Below, piece by piece: positions 33,115 to 43,142 of a stretch of DNA of 47,874 nucleotides. A model generated the notes under the pieces. That model made no database searches. It was not told the origin of the DNA and was given only the letters and a program-made list of their open reading frames with translations. The first letter of the stretch is position 1. Every line of letters begins with the position of its first letter. Source of the stretch: Streptomyces yangpuensis (lineage in GTDB: Bacteria; Actinomycetota; Actinomycetes; Streptomycetales; Streptomycetaceae); contig NZ_LBMK01000002.1 of the NCBI RefSeq assembly GCF_001005295.1, positions 1,520,720 to 1,568,593 on the forward strand, written 5' to 3'. The position numbers and the translations under genes are program-made.

Positions 33115-33138
33115 GGCCCCACCCTGGTAGGCGGGGCC
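33115..33138 (-). terminator. Relict terminator hairpin beside trxB fragment
   Basis: GGCCCC (33115-33120) and GGGGCC (33133-33138) are paired around ACCCTGGTAGGC. Flanks and loop (CACCCTGG) match the terminator after intact trxB, showing that the duplicated block included the terminator. Confidence 0.45.
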
Positions 33139-33144
33139 AGCCAG

Positions 33145-33337
33145 TCAGGCGTTGACCTGCGCCATGCCGGCGTCCGTGCTGCTGTCGCACAGGGCGTCGA
33201 GGCAGCGCTCGGCGTCCAGGGCCGCTGCGCAGCTCGAACCGGCTGCGGTGATGGCTTTGGCGGTGGGTGTGGTCGTCGACGTCGCCGGCGGCGAAGACGC
33301 CAGGGGCGTTCGTACGGGTTGAGGGGGAGGCAGGCAC
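33145..33337 (-). pseudogene. Frameshifted 3' fragment of a second trxB/arsT
   Basis: From the TCA stop complement at 33145 the sequence follows 19221 onward almost base for base: CAGGCGTTGACCTGCGCCAT is shared, then GCGCTCGGCGTC, GCCGGCGGCGAAGACGCC. A one-base insertion near 33254 (GGCTTTGGC versus GGCTTGGC) breaks the frame, and similarity fades after about 33337. Only the last 60 or so codons of the thioredoxin reductase are present. It is in the same orientation as the intact gene 14 kb away. Confidence 0.85.
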
Positions 33338-33381
33338 AGGGACCGGTTTTGCAGGCCTTGGCGGTCGGCCGCTGGGGGATC

Positions 33382-33402
33382 GGCACGTCTGGGTGACGTG
33401 CC
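33382..33402. repeat. Inverted repeat abutting the right 37-bp direct repeat
   Basis: GGCACGTC (33382-33389) and GACGTGCC (33395-33402) are perfect arms around TGGGT. It overlaps the start of the right direct repeat and is not present at the left copy. Could be a terminator or a recombinase-binding dyad. Confidence 0.45.
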
Positions 33403-33430
33403 GTCAGGTAAGTCAGCATCTGGTCAGCAT
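33394..33430 (+). repeat. 37-bp imperfect direct repeat, right copy
   Basis: Counterpart of 29773-29809, same orientation. From here to the panD start (33644) the DNA has no gene; it holds a possible -10 (TAGAGT, 33581-33586) for panD. Confidence 0.6.
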
Positions 33431-33643
33431 CAGTCCCCCACGTTCCGGAGAGTCTGGCCGACGCGAAGCCCGGTCCGGCAGCGTCACGACGGCCTTATGC
33501 CCACGGCAGTGCAGGCCAGAAGCCTTCTCGTCCGGGGCAGTGGATTTTCCTTTAGATATCCGACCCGACGCCTGCCGGTGTAGAGTGCAGAACGCCCTTG
33601 ACCTGCAGAAAGCGGGCAGGGAGCCGTCATCAAGGAGCTCACA

Positions 33644-34066
33644 TTGCTGCGCACCATGTTCAAGTCCAAGATCCACCGGGCCACCGTCACCCAGGCCGAC
33701 CTGCACTATGTCGGGTCCGTGACCGTCGACGCCGATCTGCTGGACGCCGCCGACCTGCTCCCCGGGGAGCTCGTCCACATCGTGGACATCACCAACGGCG
33801 CGCGGCTGGAGACCTATGTCATCGAGGGTGAGCGCGGCTCCGGCGTGATCGGGATCAACGGGGCCGCCGCGCACCTGGTGCACCCCGGGGACCTCGTCAT
33901 TCTCATCAGCTACGCGCAGGTCGAGGACGCCGAGGCGCGGGCGCTCAACCCGCGTGTCGTGCACGTCGACGCCGACAACCGGATCATCGAACTGGGCGCC
34001 GATCCCTCCGCCCCCGTACCGGGCACGGACCAGGAGCGCAGCCCACACGCCGTGGCCGTCCGCTAG
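33644..34066 (+). CDS. panD: Aspartate 1-decarboxylase
   Basis: This 140-residue protein starts at TTG, with AAGGAG exactly six bases upstream; an ATG four codons later has no better site. The N-terminus [22 protein letters not shown] contains the Gly-Ser self-cleavage site (YVG-SVT, Ser25 of the canonical numbering) that creates the pyruvoyl cofactor. [21 protein letters not shown] is another signature. It makes beta-alanine for pantothenate and CoA synthesis in the cytoplasm. A GNAT gene and a racemase-like gene follow closely on the same strand, making a short probable operon. PanD maturation in some bacteria needs a GNAT-like partner; whether the neighbour does this is untested. Confidence 0.95.
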   Translation: MLRTMFKSKIHRATVTQADLHYVGSVTVDADLLDAADLLPGELVHIVDITNGARLETYVIEGERGSGVIGINGAAAHLVHPGDLVILISYAQVEDAEARALNPRVVHVDADNRIIELGADPSAPVPGTDQERSPHAVAVR

Positions 34067-34087
34067 TCCGGGAAGGAGCCGGGGCCC

Positions 34088-34447
34088 ATGCCCGAGAGCA
34101 CGAACACGCCGATCGAGTACCGGGACGAGCGCAAGGCCGGGCGGCTGCTCGCCGTCGAGGACGGGACGGCGGTCGGGTACATCGCCTACTTCGTGCTCGC
34201 CGGGCCGCCCCACGCCCTGGTGGCGGTGCACACGATCGTCGAGCCGGGCCACGAGGGCCGGGGCATCGCCGGAGGGCTGGTCAGGACCTTCTACGGACTC
34301 GCCGAGGCCGAAGGCGTCCCCGTGGTCCCGCTCTGCCCGTACGCGGCGAGCTGGGCCGCCAGACACCCCGACGAGGCGCCCGTCCCGCCCGCCGAGGTGA
34401 TCGCGGCGGCGAAGGCGCAGCTGGCGGCCGACTCCGACCTGTGGTGA
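34088..34447 (+). CDS. Small GNAT N-acetyltransferase
   Basis: This 119-residue protein starts at ATG. It matches the short YitH/YidJ-like 'acetyltransf_CG' group: GRLLAVEDGTAVGYIAYFVL, VAVHTIVEPGHEGRGIAGGLVRTF (acetyl-CoA loop E-G-R-G-I-A) and VVPLCPYAASWAARHPD near the end. Substrate unknown. It lies 21 bp after panD and overlaps the next gene by 7 bp, so the three genes are probably cotranscribed. Confidence 0.88.
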   Translation: MPESTNTPIEYRDERKAGRLLAVEDGTAVGYIAYFVLAGPPHALVAVHTIVEPGHEGRGIAGGLVRTFYGLAEAEGVPVVPLCPYAASWAARHPDEAPVPPAEVIAAAKAQLAADSDLW

Positions 34448-35085
34448 CGGCCCACGGCCTGACCCTGCTGCACACCTCGCCCGCGCACGTCCCCGTCTTC
34501 GACGCGTTGCGCGACCGGCACCATCCCGGGGCCGCCCTGCGGCACCTGGTGGTGCCGGAGCTGCTGGACCGGGCCCGTGCACACGGGCCGCGGTCCGTCG
34601 CCCCGGCCCTGCTGGAGCTGCTCGCCGGAGCCGGGCCGGGCCCCGTACTGGTCACCTGCTCCACCATCGGGGCGACCGCCGAGGCGCTGGCTCCGGCCCT
34701 CGGCGCCCCGGTGCTGCGTGTGGACCGGCCGATGGCGGCCGCTGCCGTGCGCACCGGCCCGCGCATCGCCGTCCTGGCCGCGCTCGGATCGACGCTCGCC
34801 CCGACCACGGAGCTGATAGCCGAGGAGGCCGACGGGCGCGGGCTCACGGTGTCCATCACCACGCACCTTGTCGCCGGAGCCTGGGAGAGCTTCGAGGCGG
34901 GCGACACCGCCCGCTACCTCTCCCGGGTCGCCGAGGCCGCCGACGCCGTGACCGGCGCCGATGTCATCGTCCTGGCTCAGGCCTCCATGGCGGCCGCGGC
35001 CGGGCTGACCACGACCGGGATCCCGGTGCTGGCCAGCCCCGCTCCGGGCCTGGCCGCCGCGTTCGCCCTGATGGCAGCGTCGTAG
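34441..35085 (+). CDS. Asp/Glu racemase superfamily protein lacking the second catalytic cysteine
   Basis: This 214-residue protein starts at GTG overlapping the GNAT stop (a second GTG at 34444 is possible). The first active-site region PVLVTCSTIGATAEAL keeps its cysteine. The second, normally C-containing, region reads VIVLAQASMAAAAG with Gln-Ala-Ser and no cysteine. Two-base racemisation therefore seems unlikely; relatives with one cysteine act as decarboxylases, isomerases or have no known activity. Its place downstream of panD suggests amino-acid metabolism, without a defined substrate. Confidence 0.8.
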   Translation: MVTAHGLTLLHTSPAHVPVFDALRDRHHPGAALRHLVVPELLDRARAHGPRSVAPALLELLAGAGPGPVLVTCSTIGATAEALAPALGAPVLRVDRPMAAAAVRTGPRIAVLAALGSTLAPTTELIAEEADGRGLTVSITTHLVAGAWESFEAGDTARYLSRVAEAADAVTGADVIVLAQASMAAAAGLTTTGIPVLASPAPGLAAAFALMAAS

Positions 35086-35121
35086 GGGCGTACGCGCCGC
35101 GTTCGCGGGAAAGTGCCGTAT

Positions 35122-35334
35122 ATGGTGCGAAAACTTATGCTGCGAAAGCTCGAAGACACACAGCCGCCGGCCCCCGAGCCCGATCCGACGCCGACGCCCA
35201 ACCCCTTCCCGGACCCCGAGCCGATCCCGCGCCCCGTGCCGCCCGTACCCGGCCCCGTCCCGGAGCCGGACCCGGTACCCCCGCCCCCGGGACCCGCGCC
35301 GGTTCCCCAGCCCGGGCCCTGGAGCAGGGCGTAG
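35122..35334 (+). CDS. Short proline-rich protein
   Basis: From ATG 35122, 70 residues: a basic start (MVRKLMLRKLEDT) followed by about 50 residues of repeating P-x-P with alternating Asp/Glu. It is probably disordered. The frame ends 12 bp from the gnd stop on the other strand. A GTG at 35113 would add three residues. Similar short Pro-rich ORFs accompany streptomycete genes, but codon bias alone cannot prove expression. Confidence 0.45.
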   Translation: MVRKLMLRKLEDTQPPAPEPDPTPTPNPFPDPEPIPRPVPPVPGPVPEPDPVPPPPGPAPVPQPGPWSRA

Positions 35335-35346
35335 GAGTCGTAGGGG

Positions 35347-36792
35347 TCAGTCCGTGCGGATCTCGGAGCGGTCGCCGCTCCAGAGGGTGTGGAAGGAGCC
35401 CTCGCGGTCGGTCCGCCGGTAGGTGTGCGCCCCGAAGAAGTCCCGCTGGCCCTGGGTGAGGGCCGCCGGGAGCCGCTCCGCACGCAGGGCGTCGTAGTAG
35501 GCCAGTGACGCCGCGAACGCCGGCACCGGAATGCCCGAGCCCACCGCGGCCGCGATCACCGATCGCCAGCCCTCCTGCGCCGCTCCGATCTCCTCGGCGA
35601 ACCGCTCGTCCGCCAGCAGGCTCGGCAGGCCGGGCCGCGCGTCGTAGGCCGCCCGGATCCGGTCGAGGAACGCCGCCCGGATGATGCAGCCGCCACGCCA
35701 CAGGGAGGCCACCGCGCCCAGGTCCACGTTCCAGCCGTACTCCTCGCTCCCGGCCCGGATCTGGTGGAACCCCTGCGTGTACGAGACGATCTTCGACGCG
35801 TACAGCGCCTCCTCCACCTGCGCGGCGAACGCGTCCGCCGCCTCCGGCGACAGCGCGGCCGGTGCCGGACCCGCGAGTCCGCGAGCGGCCGTACGCAGGT
35901 CGGCGTGGCCCGAGACCGCGCGGGCGAACACCGCCTCGGCGATCCCCGACACCGGCACCCCGAGGTCCAGGGCGATCTGCACCGTCCAGCGTCCGGTGCC
36001 CTTCTGCTCGGCCGCGTCCGTCACGACGTCCACGAACGGGCGCCCGGTCGCGGCGTCCGTGTGGGCCAGCACCTCCGCCGTGATCTCGATCAGGTACGAG
36101 TCCAGGCGTCCCCGGTTCCAGTCCCGGAAGGTGTCCGCGATCTTCGCGGGAGAGTAGCCGGCGACCTCGCGCAGCAGGTGGTAGGCCTCGGCGATGAGCT
36201 GCATGTCGGCGTACTCGATGCCGTTGTGGACCATCTTGACGAAGTGTCCGGCGCCGTCGGGACCCATGTGGGAGGTGCACGGTGTGCCGTCGGCGGCCTT
36301 CGCCGCGATCTTCTCCAGCAGCGGGCCGAGCGAGGCGTACGACTCCTGCGAACCGCCCGGCATGATGCTCGGGCCGAGCAGCGCCCCCTCCTCGCCGCCG
36401 GAGATGCCCACGCCCACGAAGTGGATCCCCTGCTCGCGCAGTTCGCGCTCGCGACGGCGGGTGTCCTCGAAGTGGGCGTTCCCGCCGTCGATGATGACGT
36501 CGCCCTCCTCCAGCAGCGGGGCGAACTCGCGGATCACGGCGTCGGTCGGCTCCCCGGCCTTCACCATGATGACGATGCGTCGGGGGCGCTCCAGCGCGTC
36601 GACGAACTCCTTGGCCGACTCGGCGGCCACGAACGCGCCCTCGTGACCGAACTCCTCCACCAGCGCCGTCGTCCTGGCGGCGGTGCGGTTGTGGACGGCC
36701 ACGGTGAATCCGTTGCGGGCGAAGTTGCGGGCCAGGTTGCTGCCCATGACTGCGAGGCCGGTGACGCCGATCTGGGCGGTGCTGGTGCTCAT
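35347..36792 (-). CDS. gnd: 6-phosphogluconate dehydrogenase, decarboxylating
   Basis: This 481-residue protein starts at ATG 36792. N-terminal NADP motif GVTGLAVMGSNLARNFARNG, FVGVGISGGEEGALLGPSIMPGG (substrate loop), HFVKMVHNGIEYADMQLIAEAY with the catalytic Lys, and the C-terminal FFGAHTYRR. It oxidises 6-phosphogluconate to ribulose-5-phosphate, CO2 and NADPH in the pentose phosphate pathway. Length is normal for the long dimeric type. It is divergent from the Rpf-like gene with a 185-bp promoter gap. Confidence 0.96.
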   Translation of the reverse strand: MSTSTAQIGVTGLAVMGSNLARNFARNGFTVAVHNRTAARTTALVEEFGHEGAFVAAESAKEFVDALERPRRIVIMVKAGEPTDAVIREFAPLLEEGDVIIDGGNAHFEDTRRRERELREQGIHFVGVGISGGEEGALLGPSIMPGGSQESYASLGPLLEKIAAKAADGTPCTSHMGPDGAGHFVKMVHNGIEYADMQLIAEAYHLLREVAGYSPAKIADTFRDWNRGRLDSYLIEITAEVLAHTDAATGRPFVDVVTDAAEQKGTGRWTVQIALDLGVPVSGIAEAVFARAVSGHADLRTAARGLAGPAPAALSPEAADAFAAQVEEALYASKIVSYTQGFHQIRAGSEEYGWNVDLGAVASLWRGGCIIRAAFLDRIRAAYDARPGLPSLLADERFAEEIGAAQEGWRSVIAAAVGSGIPVPAFAASLAYYDALRAERLPAALTQGQRDFFGAHTYRRTDREGSFHTLWSGDRSEIRTD

Positions 36793-36959
36793 CTGTGCGC
36801 TCCTGCGTGCTTCGGTGTGCGGGCTGTGCCGACGCTACCCCGCCGTCGGTCCCGCGGCGTCGCGGCCCGTCGGGGGATTGTCAAGTTCCGCTGAAGAGCG
36901 CCCCGTTGCTCCCTTGCCGTGCAATGATCCCGACGTTACGTTGTGCGAATTCCTGATGA

Positions 36960-39218
<2,259 letters not shown>

Positions 39219-39508
39219 AAGGTCCACAATGCCGGACCCACCTGCGCTATTCCTCCGCCCACAGGTGGTCACGAGTCATACTCCCGACGTAGTACGGGTG
39301 TACGCAGAGTGCACCTTCCAGCGGCGCAGCGCCACCCCTGACGTGCCCCACGGTGACGGTCTGGACCCGTACGGTGACGGCCTGTTCGCGGTGCGTGAGG
39401 ATCCTGAGTACGGGTTTGGCTCGGGGCGCGTGGGATCCGTACAGTTTCCCTTTTGGGGACCTCCGCAGCAGGCGGATGCGGACGAGTGATCAAGGAACGG
39501 CAGCGGCC

Positions 39509-40996
39509 ATGACGGTGACCGAAGACAGCCACGACCAGGTGCAGGCCTACGGACCGGGCATCGACCCCGAACGGCTGGCGCTCTGCCTCGACGTGCTCGC
39601 CGAGCTCGACAAGATCGACGTGGACCACCCGGACGCCATCGCCGTGCGCCGCGCCACCGCGGGCGTCTACCGCACGGTCAAGCAGCGCCGCCGCCAGGAG
39701 CGCCGCGCCGCCAAGACCGCCAACGACAAGGCCGTCACCGAGGCGACCGCGACCGGCTCCGCCGAACGCATCGACGACGAGACCGAGGGCATCCTGCCCT
39801 CGTCGGTCACGGAGGCCGGCCGGATCGCCGGGATACTCCAGCGCCCGCGCTCCTGCTACGTCTGCAAGACGAGGTACGTCGAGGTCGACTACTTCTACCA
39901 CCAGCTCTGCCCGGGCTGCGCCGTCGAGAACCGGGCCAGGCGCGAGGCCCGCGCCGACCTCGCCGGCAAGCGCGCGCTGCTCACCGGCGGCCGCGCCAAG
40001 ATCGGCATGTACATCGCGCTGCGGCTGCTGCGCGACGGCGCCCACACCACGATCACCACCCGCTTCCCCAAGGACGCCATCCGCCGCTTCAAGGCGATGG
40101 AGGACTCCGCGGACTGGATGCACCGCCTGGAGGTCGTCGGCATCGACCTGCGCGACCCGGCCCAGGCCGTGGCCCTCGCCGACCGGGTGGCCGAGGCCGG
40201 TCCGCTCGACATCCTGATCAACAACGCGACGCAGACCGTGCGCCGCCTGCCCACCGCCTACGCGGCACTGGTCGAGGGGGAGTCCGCCCCGCTGCCCGCC
40301 GGTGAGCTCCCCGCCCACCACGTCATCGGCGCCTTCAACTCCGGCGCGGTCGACGGCCTGGCCGCGCTGCCCGTCGGGGTGAGCGGCCTGGAGGCGCAGA
40401 AGGTAGCGGACCTCGCCCTGGTCGCGGGCAACGCCAGCCTGGAGCGACACCTCGCCGGCACCGCCATCGACGCCGGCGGCCTGCTGCCCGACGTCGTCGA
40501 GAGCAACACCTGGGTGCAGACCATCGACCAGATCTCCCCGGTCGAGCTGCTCGAAACCCAGCTGTGCAACTACACGTCGCCGTTCATCCTGATCAGCGCG
40601 CTCCGGCCGGCCATGGCGGCGGCCGCCCGGCAGGCGTCCAGCGGGCGGGCGTACGTCGTCAACGTCTCGGCGATGGAGGGCGTCTTCAGCCGTGGCTACA
40701 AGGGCGCCGGGCACCCGAACACCAACGCCGCCAAGGCCGCGATGAACATGGTGACGCGGACCAGCGGCCAGGAGATGTTCCAGACCGACCGCATCCTGAT
40801 GACGTCCGTCGACACCGGCTGGATCACCGACGAGCGTCCGCACTTCGACAAGCTGCGCCTCGCCGAGGAAGGCTTCCACGCCCCGCTCGACCTGGTCGAC
40901 GGCGCGGCCCGGGTCTACGACCCGATCGTGCGCGGCGAGGCCGGCGAGGACCTGTTCGGTGTCTTCCTGAAGGACTACGCCCCGGCGAACTGGTAG
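39509..40996 (+). CDS. SDR-family oxidoreductase with N-terminal extension and zinc-type motif
   Basis: This 495-residue protein starts at ATG 39509 with AAGGAAC upstream; the longer frame lacks coding character. Residues 1-125 form a helical charged extension. CYVCKTRYVEV and HQLCPGCAVEN form a C-x2-C...C-x2-C motif, likely a zinc ribbon. The SDR Rossmann domain starts at KRALLTGGRAKIGMYIALRLL, with DILINNATQ, VNVSAMEGVFSRGYKG and HPNTNAAKAAMN (the YxxxK active site is altered to N-T-N-A-A-K). Substrate unknown. The zinc ribbon-SDR fusion is found in many actinomycetes. It ends in a very strong terminator. Confidence 0.85.
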   Translation: MTVTEDSHDQVQAYGPGIDPERLALCLDVLAELDKIDVDHPDAIAVRRATAGVYRTVKQRRRQERRAAKTANDKAVTEATATGSAERIDDETEGILPSSVTEAGRIAGILQRPRSCYVCKTRYVEVDYFYHQLCPGCAVENRARREARADLAGKRALLTGGRAKIGMYIALRLLRDGAHTTITTRFPKDAIRRFKAMEDSADWMHRLEVVGIDLRDPAQAVALADRVAEAGPLDILINNATQTVRRLPTAYAALVEGESAPLPAGELPAHHVIGAFNSGAVDGLAALPVGVSGLEAQKVADLALVAGNASLERHLAGTAIDAGGLLPDVVESNTWVQTIDQISPVELLETQLCNYTSPFILISALRPAMAAAARQASSGRAYVVNVSAMEGVFSRGYKGAGHPNTNAAKAAMNMVTRTSGQEMFQTDRILMTSVDTGWITDERPHFDKLRLAEEGFHAPLDLVDGAARVYDPIVRGEAGEDLFGVFLKDYAPANW

Positions 40997-41014
40997 CCCC
41001 TGAGGCTCCCGGGC

Positions 41015-41515
41015 CTACCCTGTACGCGTGATCGACCCCCTCGGCGGACCGAGGGGGTCGATCGCGTTCGCGGCCCGGCAGGACCCGGCCGCGACCAGCT
41101 CCAGCAGCGGACGCCAGTCCTCCAGCACGCCGGCGTCCGGGCCGGAGGTGCCCGCCGCCTCGCGGGCCCGGCGCAGAGTCGCCACCGCCTCGGCGTCGTC
41201 CGGCCCGCCGGTCCCGCCGGTCCCGCCGGCCGTACCGGCCGCTCGTACGAGCCCGGCCACCCGGTCGCCCAGCAGGGGGCGCAGCGCCTGCGCTCCGATT
41301 ACGGCGTGTCGCGCTCCGTCACCCGGACGGAGCATTCTGCCGACGTCCTGGAGCAGGCCCGCGAGCTGCAGTTCCTTGTCTGCGGGATGGGAGCGCCGGA
41401 GCAGCGCCGCGGTCCGCAGGGCGCGGTCGTCGGAGCTGCCGCGCAACAGCTCCATCAGCTCAACCACACTGGTGAAGCACGGCACTTCGGCCTCCGGCAC
41501 TCCGGACCTCGACAT
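41015..41515 (-). CDS. Degenerate HD-domain-like protein
   Basis: This 166-residue protein starts at ATG 41515, with GGGAGGGG eight bases upstream. It is helical throughout. The segment KELQLAGLLQDVGRMLRPGDGARHAVIGAQAL matches the HD/inositol-oxygenase-like fold, where relatives read 'aaLLHDIGH'; here the key His is Gln (LLQDVGR), so hydrolase activity is doubtful. A Gly/Thr-rich loop follows. The 3' end of the gene contains the large terminator hairpin at 41026-41067, meaning its last codons double as the terminator of the convergent SDR gene. Confidence 0.65.
   Translation of the reverse strand: MSRSGVPEAEVPCFTSVVELMELLRGSSDDRALRTAALLRRSHPADKELQLAGLLQDVGRMLRPGDGARHAVIGAQALRPLLGDRVAGLVRAAGTAGGTGGTGGPDDAEAVATLRRAREAAGTSGPDAGVLEDWRPLLELVAAGSCRAANAIDPLGPPRGSITRTG
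41026..41067. terminator. Very strong terminator hairpin, inside the 3' end of the HD-like gene
   Basis: A perfect 15-bp stem (41030-41044 with 41049-41063, loop CGGA) extends to about 19 bp with two G-T pairs. It begins 30 bp after the SDR stop on the plus strand and lies within the coding end of the minus-strand gene. Confidence 0.85.
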
Positions 41516-41643
41516 CGCCGACCCCTCCCTCGCGCCGCCCGCATCCCGCGTCCGAGCACACCACTCCCGACGTACCCGGCGGCCGACGACTTGCTGAACT
41601 CGCGGCAAAACTGAGAGGGCGCAGCGGATTTTGCCTTCCTATC

Positions 41644-41672
41644 GAGCGGAGGTCCGCTCATATGTGTACTCT
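41644..41672 (+). promoter_or_regulatory. Dyad and promoter-like element upstream of small peptide gene
   Basis: GAGCGG-AGGT-CCGCTC (41644-41659) is a perfect 6-bp dyad directly before a -10-like TACTCT (41667-41672). The layout suggests an operator overlapping the promoter of the gene at 41795. Confidence 0.4.
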
Positions 41673-41794
41673 GGGGCATCAAGACGGCCCCCATCCGGGC
41701 CGCGCTCCACCAAGGCGCCACCGCGTCCGGAACCCTTGATCCCTTGCCCGGCCGCGGTCTGCCTGCCGGGTTACGCGACACAGAGGAGTGCGCG

Positions 41795-41968
41795 GTGACT
41801 GAAAAGACGAAGCCCGAACCGAAGTTGCTGGAGCGGACGGGATCGCGTGCCACGACGCGGTCCGACGAACTCGGAAGCCTGGAGGTCTGGGCGCGCTCCG
41901 CCCCGATCCGGCTGGCCGGGTACGAGGACGACCTGGCGGAGGCGCACATCCTGCCCGGCATCGACTAG
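41795..41968 (+). CDS. 57-residue peptide of unknown function
   Basis: It starts at GTG with GAGGAG seven bases upstream, an excellent ribosome site. The first 25 residues are charged and hydrophilic (TEKTKPEPKLLERTGS); the second half (DELGSLEVWARSAPIRLAGY, then EDDLAEAHILPGID) is less charged and looks like the conserved part. The leader-plus-core layout is that of a ribosomally made peptide precursor, but no maturase gene sits next to it, so this is speculative. It could equally be a small regulatory or interaction protein. Two hairpins follow the stop. Confidence 0.65.
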   Translation: MTEKTKPEPKLLERTGSRATTRSDELGSLEVWARSAPIRLAGYEDDLAEAHILPGID

Positions 41969-41971
41969 TCG

Positions 41972-41989
41972 GCCGGTCCGCGGACCGGC
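41972..41989 (+). terminator. Hairpin right after the small peptide gene
   Basis: GCCGGTCC (41972-41979) and GGACCGGC (41982-41989) are perfect 8-bp arms with a two-base centre, three bases after the stop. Confidence 0.55.
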
Positions 41990-42013
41990 GCGCCGACCCG
42001 CGACGCGGTGACA

Positions 42014-42050
42014 AGCGCCCCCACGTGCCCACACCGGCACCGGGGGCGCT
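42014..42050. terminator. Second, longer hairpin
   Basis: AGCGCCCCC (42014-42022) pairs with GGGGGCGCT (42042-42050), with an inner GTGCC/GGCAC stem (42025-42029, 42036-42040). Tandem to the first hairpin; strong terminator. Confidence 0.7.
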
Positions 42051-42158
42051 GCCCTGCCCGGCGGCGCACCGGCCCGCACCGCCCGGCTACGCCCTGAGCG
42101 TCATCGCCCAGAGCGATCACCGCTTCCGCGGCCCGGTCCGCCGGTTCAGGGTGATCGT

Positions 42159-43142
42159 ATGAAGCTGCTGATGCTGGGTGGAACCGAATTCGTCGGACGC
42201 GCGATCACCGAGGACGCCCTGGCCCGGGGCTGGGAGGTGACCGTCTTCCACCGCGGCCGCCACGCACCCGTGCCGGGCACCCGCGCCCTGCACGGGGACC
42301 GCGCCGCCCCCGGGGGCCTGGCCGCCCTCGCCGAGGGCCGGTGGGACCTCGTCGTCGACACCTGGGGCAGCGCCCCCACGGCCGTGCGCGACAGTGCCCG
42401 CCTGCTGAGCGGCCGGGCCGGGAGGTACGCGTACATCTCCAGCCGCTCGGTGTACGCCTACCCCGCCCCCGCCGGGCAGGCGGAGGACGGCCTCCTCGTC
42501 GACGGCTCCGCGGACGCCGCCGGGGCCGCCTACGCCGAGGACAAGAGGGGCGGCGAACTCGCCGCGCTGGACGCCTTCGCCGACCGGGCCTTGCTGGTCC
42601 GTGCCGGGCTGATCCTCGGCCCCTACGAGAACGTCGGCCGGCTGCCGTGGTGGCTGAACCGCATCGCGCGCGGCGGTCCGGTGCTCGCCCCCGGCCCGCG
42701 GGACCTCCCGATCCAGTACATCGACGTACGCGACCTCGCGCGCTGGACTTTGGACGCCGCCGGGGCCGGCCTCGGCGGCCCGTACAACGTGGTCGCCCCG
42801 GCCGGGCACGCCACCATGGGCACGCTCCTCGACGCCTGCGCCGCGGTCACCGGCGGGGCCGCCGACCTGCGCTGGACCGACCCGGCGGCCATCCTGGCGG
42901 CCGGCGTCGAGCCCTGGACCGAGCTGCCGGTCTGGCTCCCCGAGGACGAGTCGTACGGCCACATGTTCGGCGGGGACGTGACCAGGGCCCTGCAGGCCGG
43001 CCTGCGGTGCCGCCCTGTGACGGAGACCGTCGCCGACACCTGGGCGTGGCTGCGCACCCTCGGCGGCCGGGCTCCGCAGCGGCCGGACCGGCCCGCCCCC
43101 GGACTCGACGCCGAGCGGGAGGCCGCGCTACTCGGGCTCTGA
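42159..43142 (+). CDS. NAD-dependent epimerase/reductase-like protein (atypical SDR)
   Basis: This 327-residue protein starts at ATG. The Rossmann motif MKLLMLGGTEFVGRAI is at the N-terminus; the GTEFVG form is typical of the atypical SDR group related to chloroplast RNA-binding/epimerase-like proteins. Further landmarks: YAYISSRSVYAY, YAEDKRGGE (active-site Tyr and Lys) and LVRAGLILGPYENVGRLPWWLNRIARGG (split by family loops), IQYIDVRDLARW. Substrate unknown. Its 3' end overlaps the convergent lipase maturation factor gene by 15 bp. Confidence 0.87.
   Translation: MKLLMLGGTEFVGRAITEDALARGWEVTVFHRGRHAPVPGTRALHGDRAAPGGLAALAEGRWDLVVDTWGSAPTAVRDSARLLSGRAGRYAYISSRSVYAYPAPAGQAEDGLLVDGSADAAGAAYAEDKRGGELAALDAFADRALLVRAGLILGPYENVGRLPWWLNRIARGGPVLAPGPRDLPIQYIDVRDLARWTLDAAGAGLGGPYNVVAPAGHATMGTLLDACAAVTGGAADLRWTDPAAILAAGVEPWTELPVWLPEDESYGHMFGGDVTRALQAGLRCRPVTETVADTWAWLRTLGGRAPQRPDRPAPGLDAEREAALLGL

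Noticed and set aside
39269..40879. 536-codon minus-strand open frame
   Set aside because: Shadow of the SDR gene; composition Gly/Val/Asp-rich and no family features.
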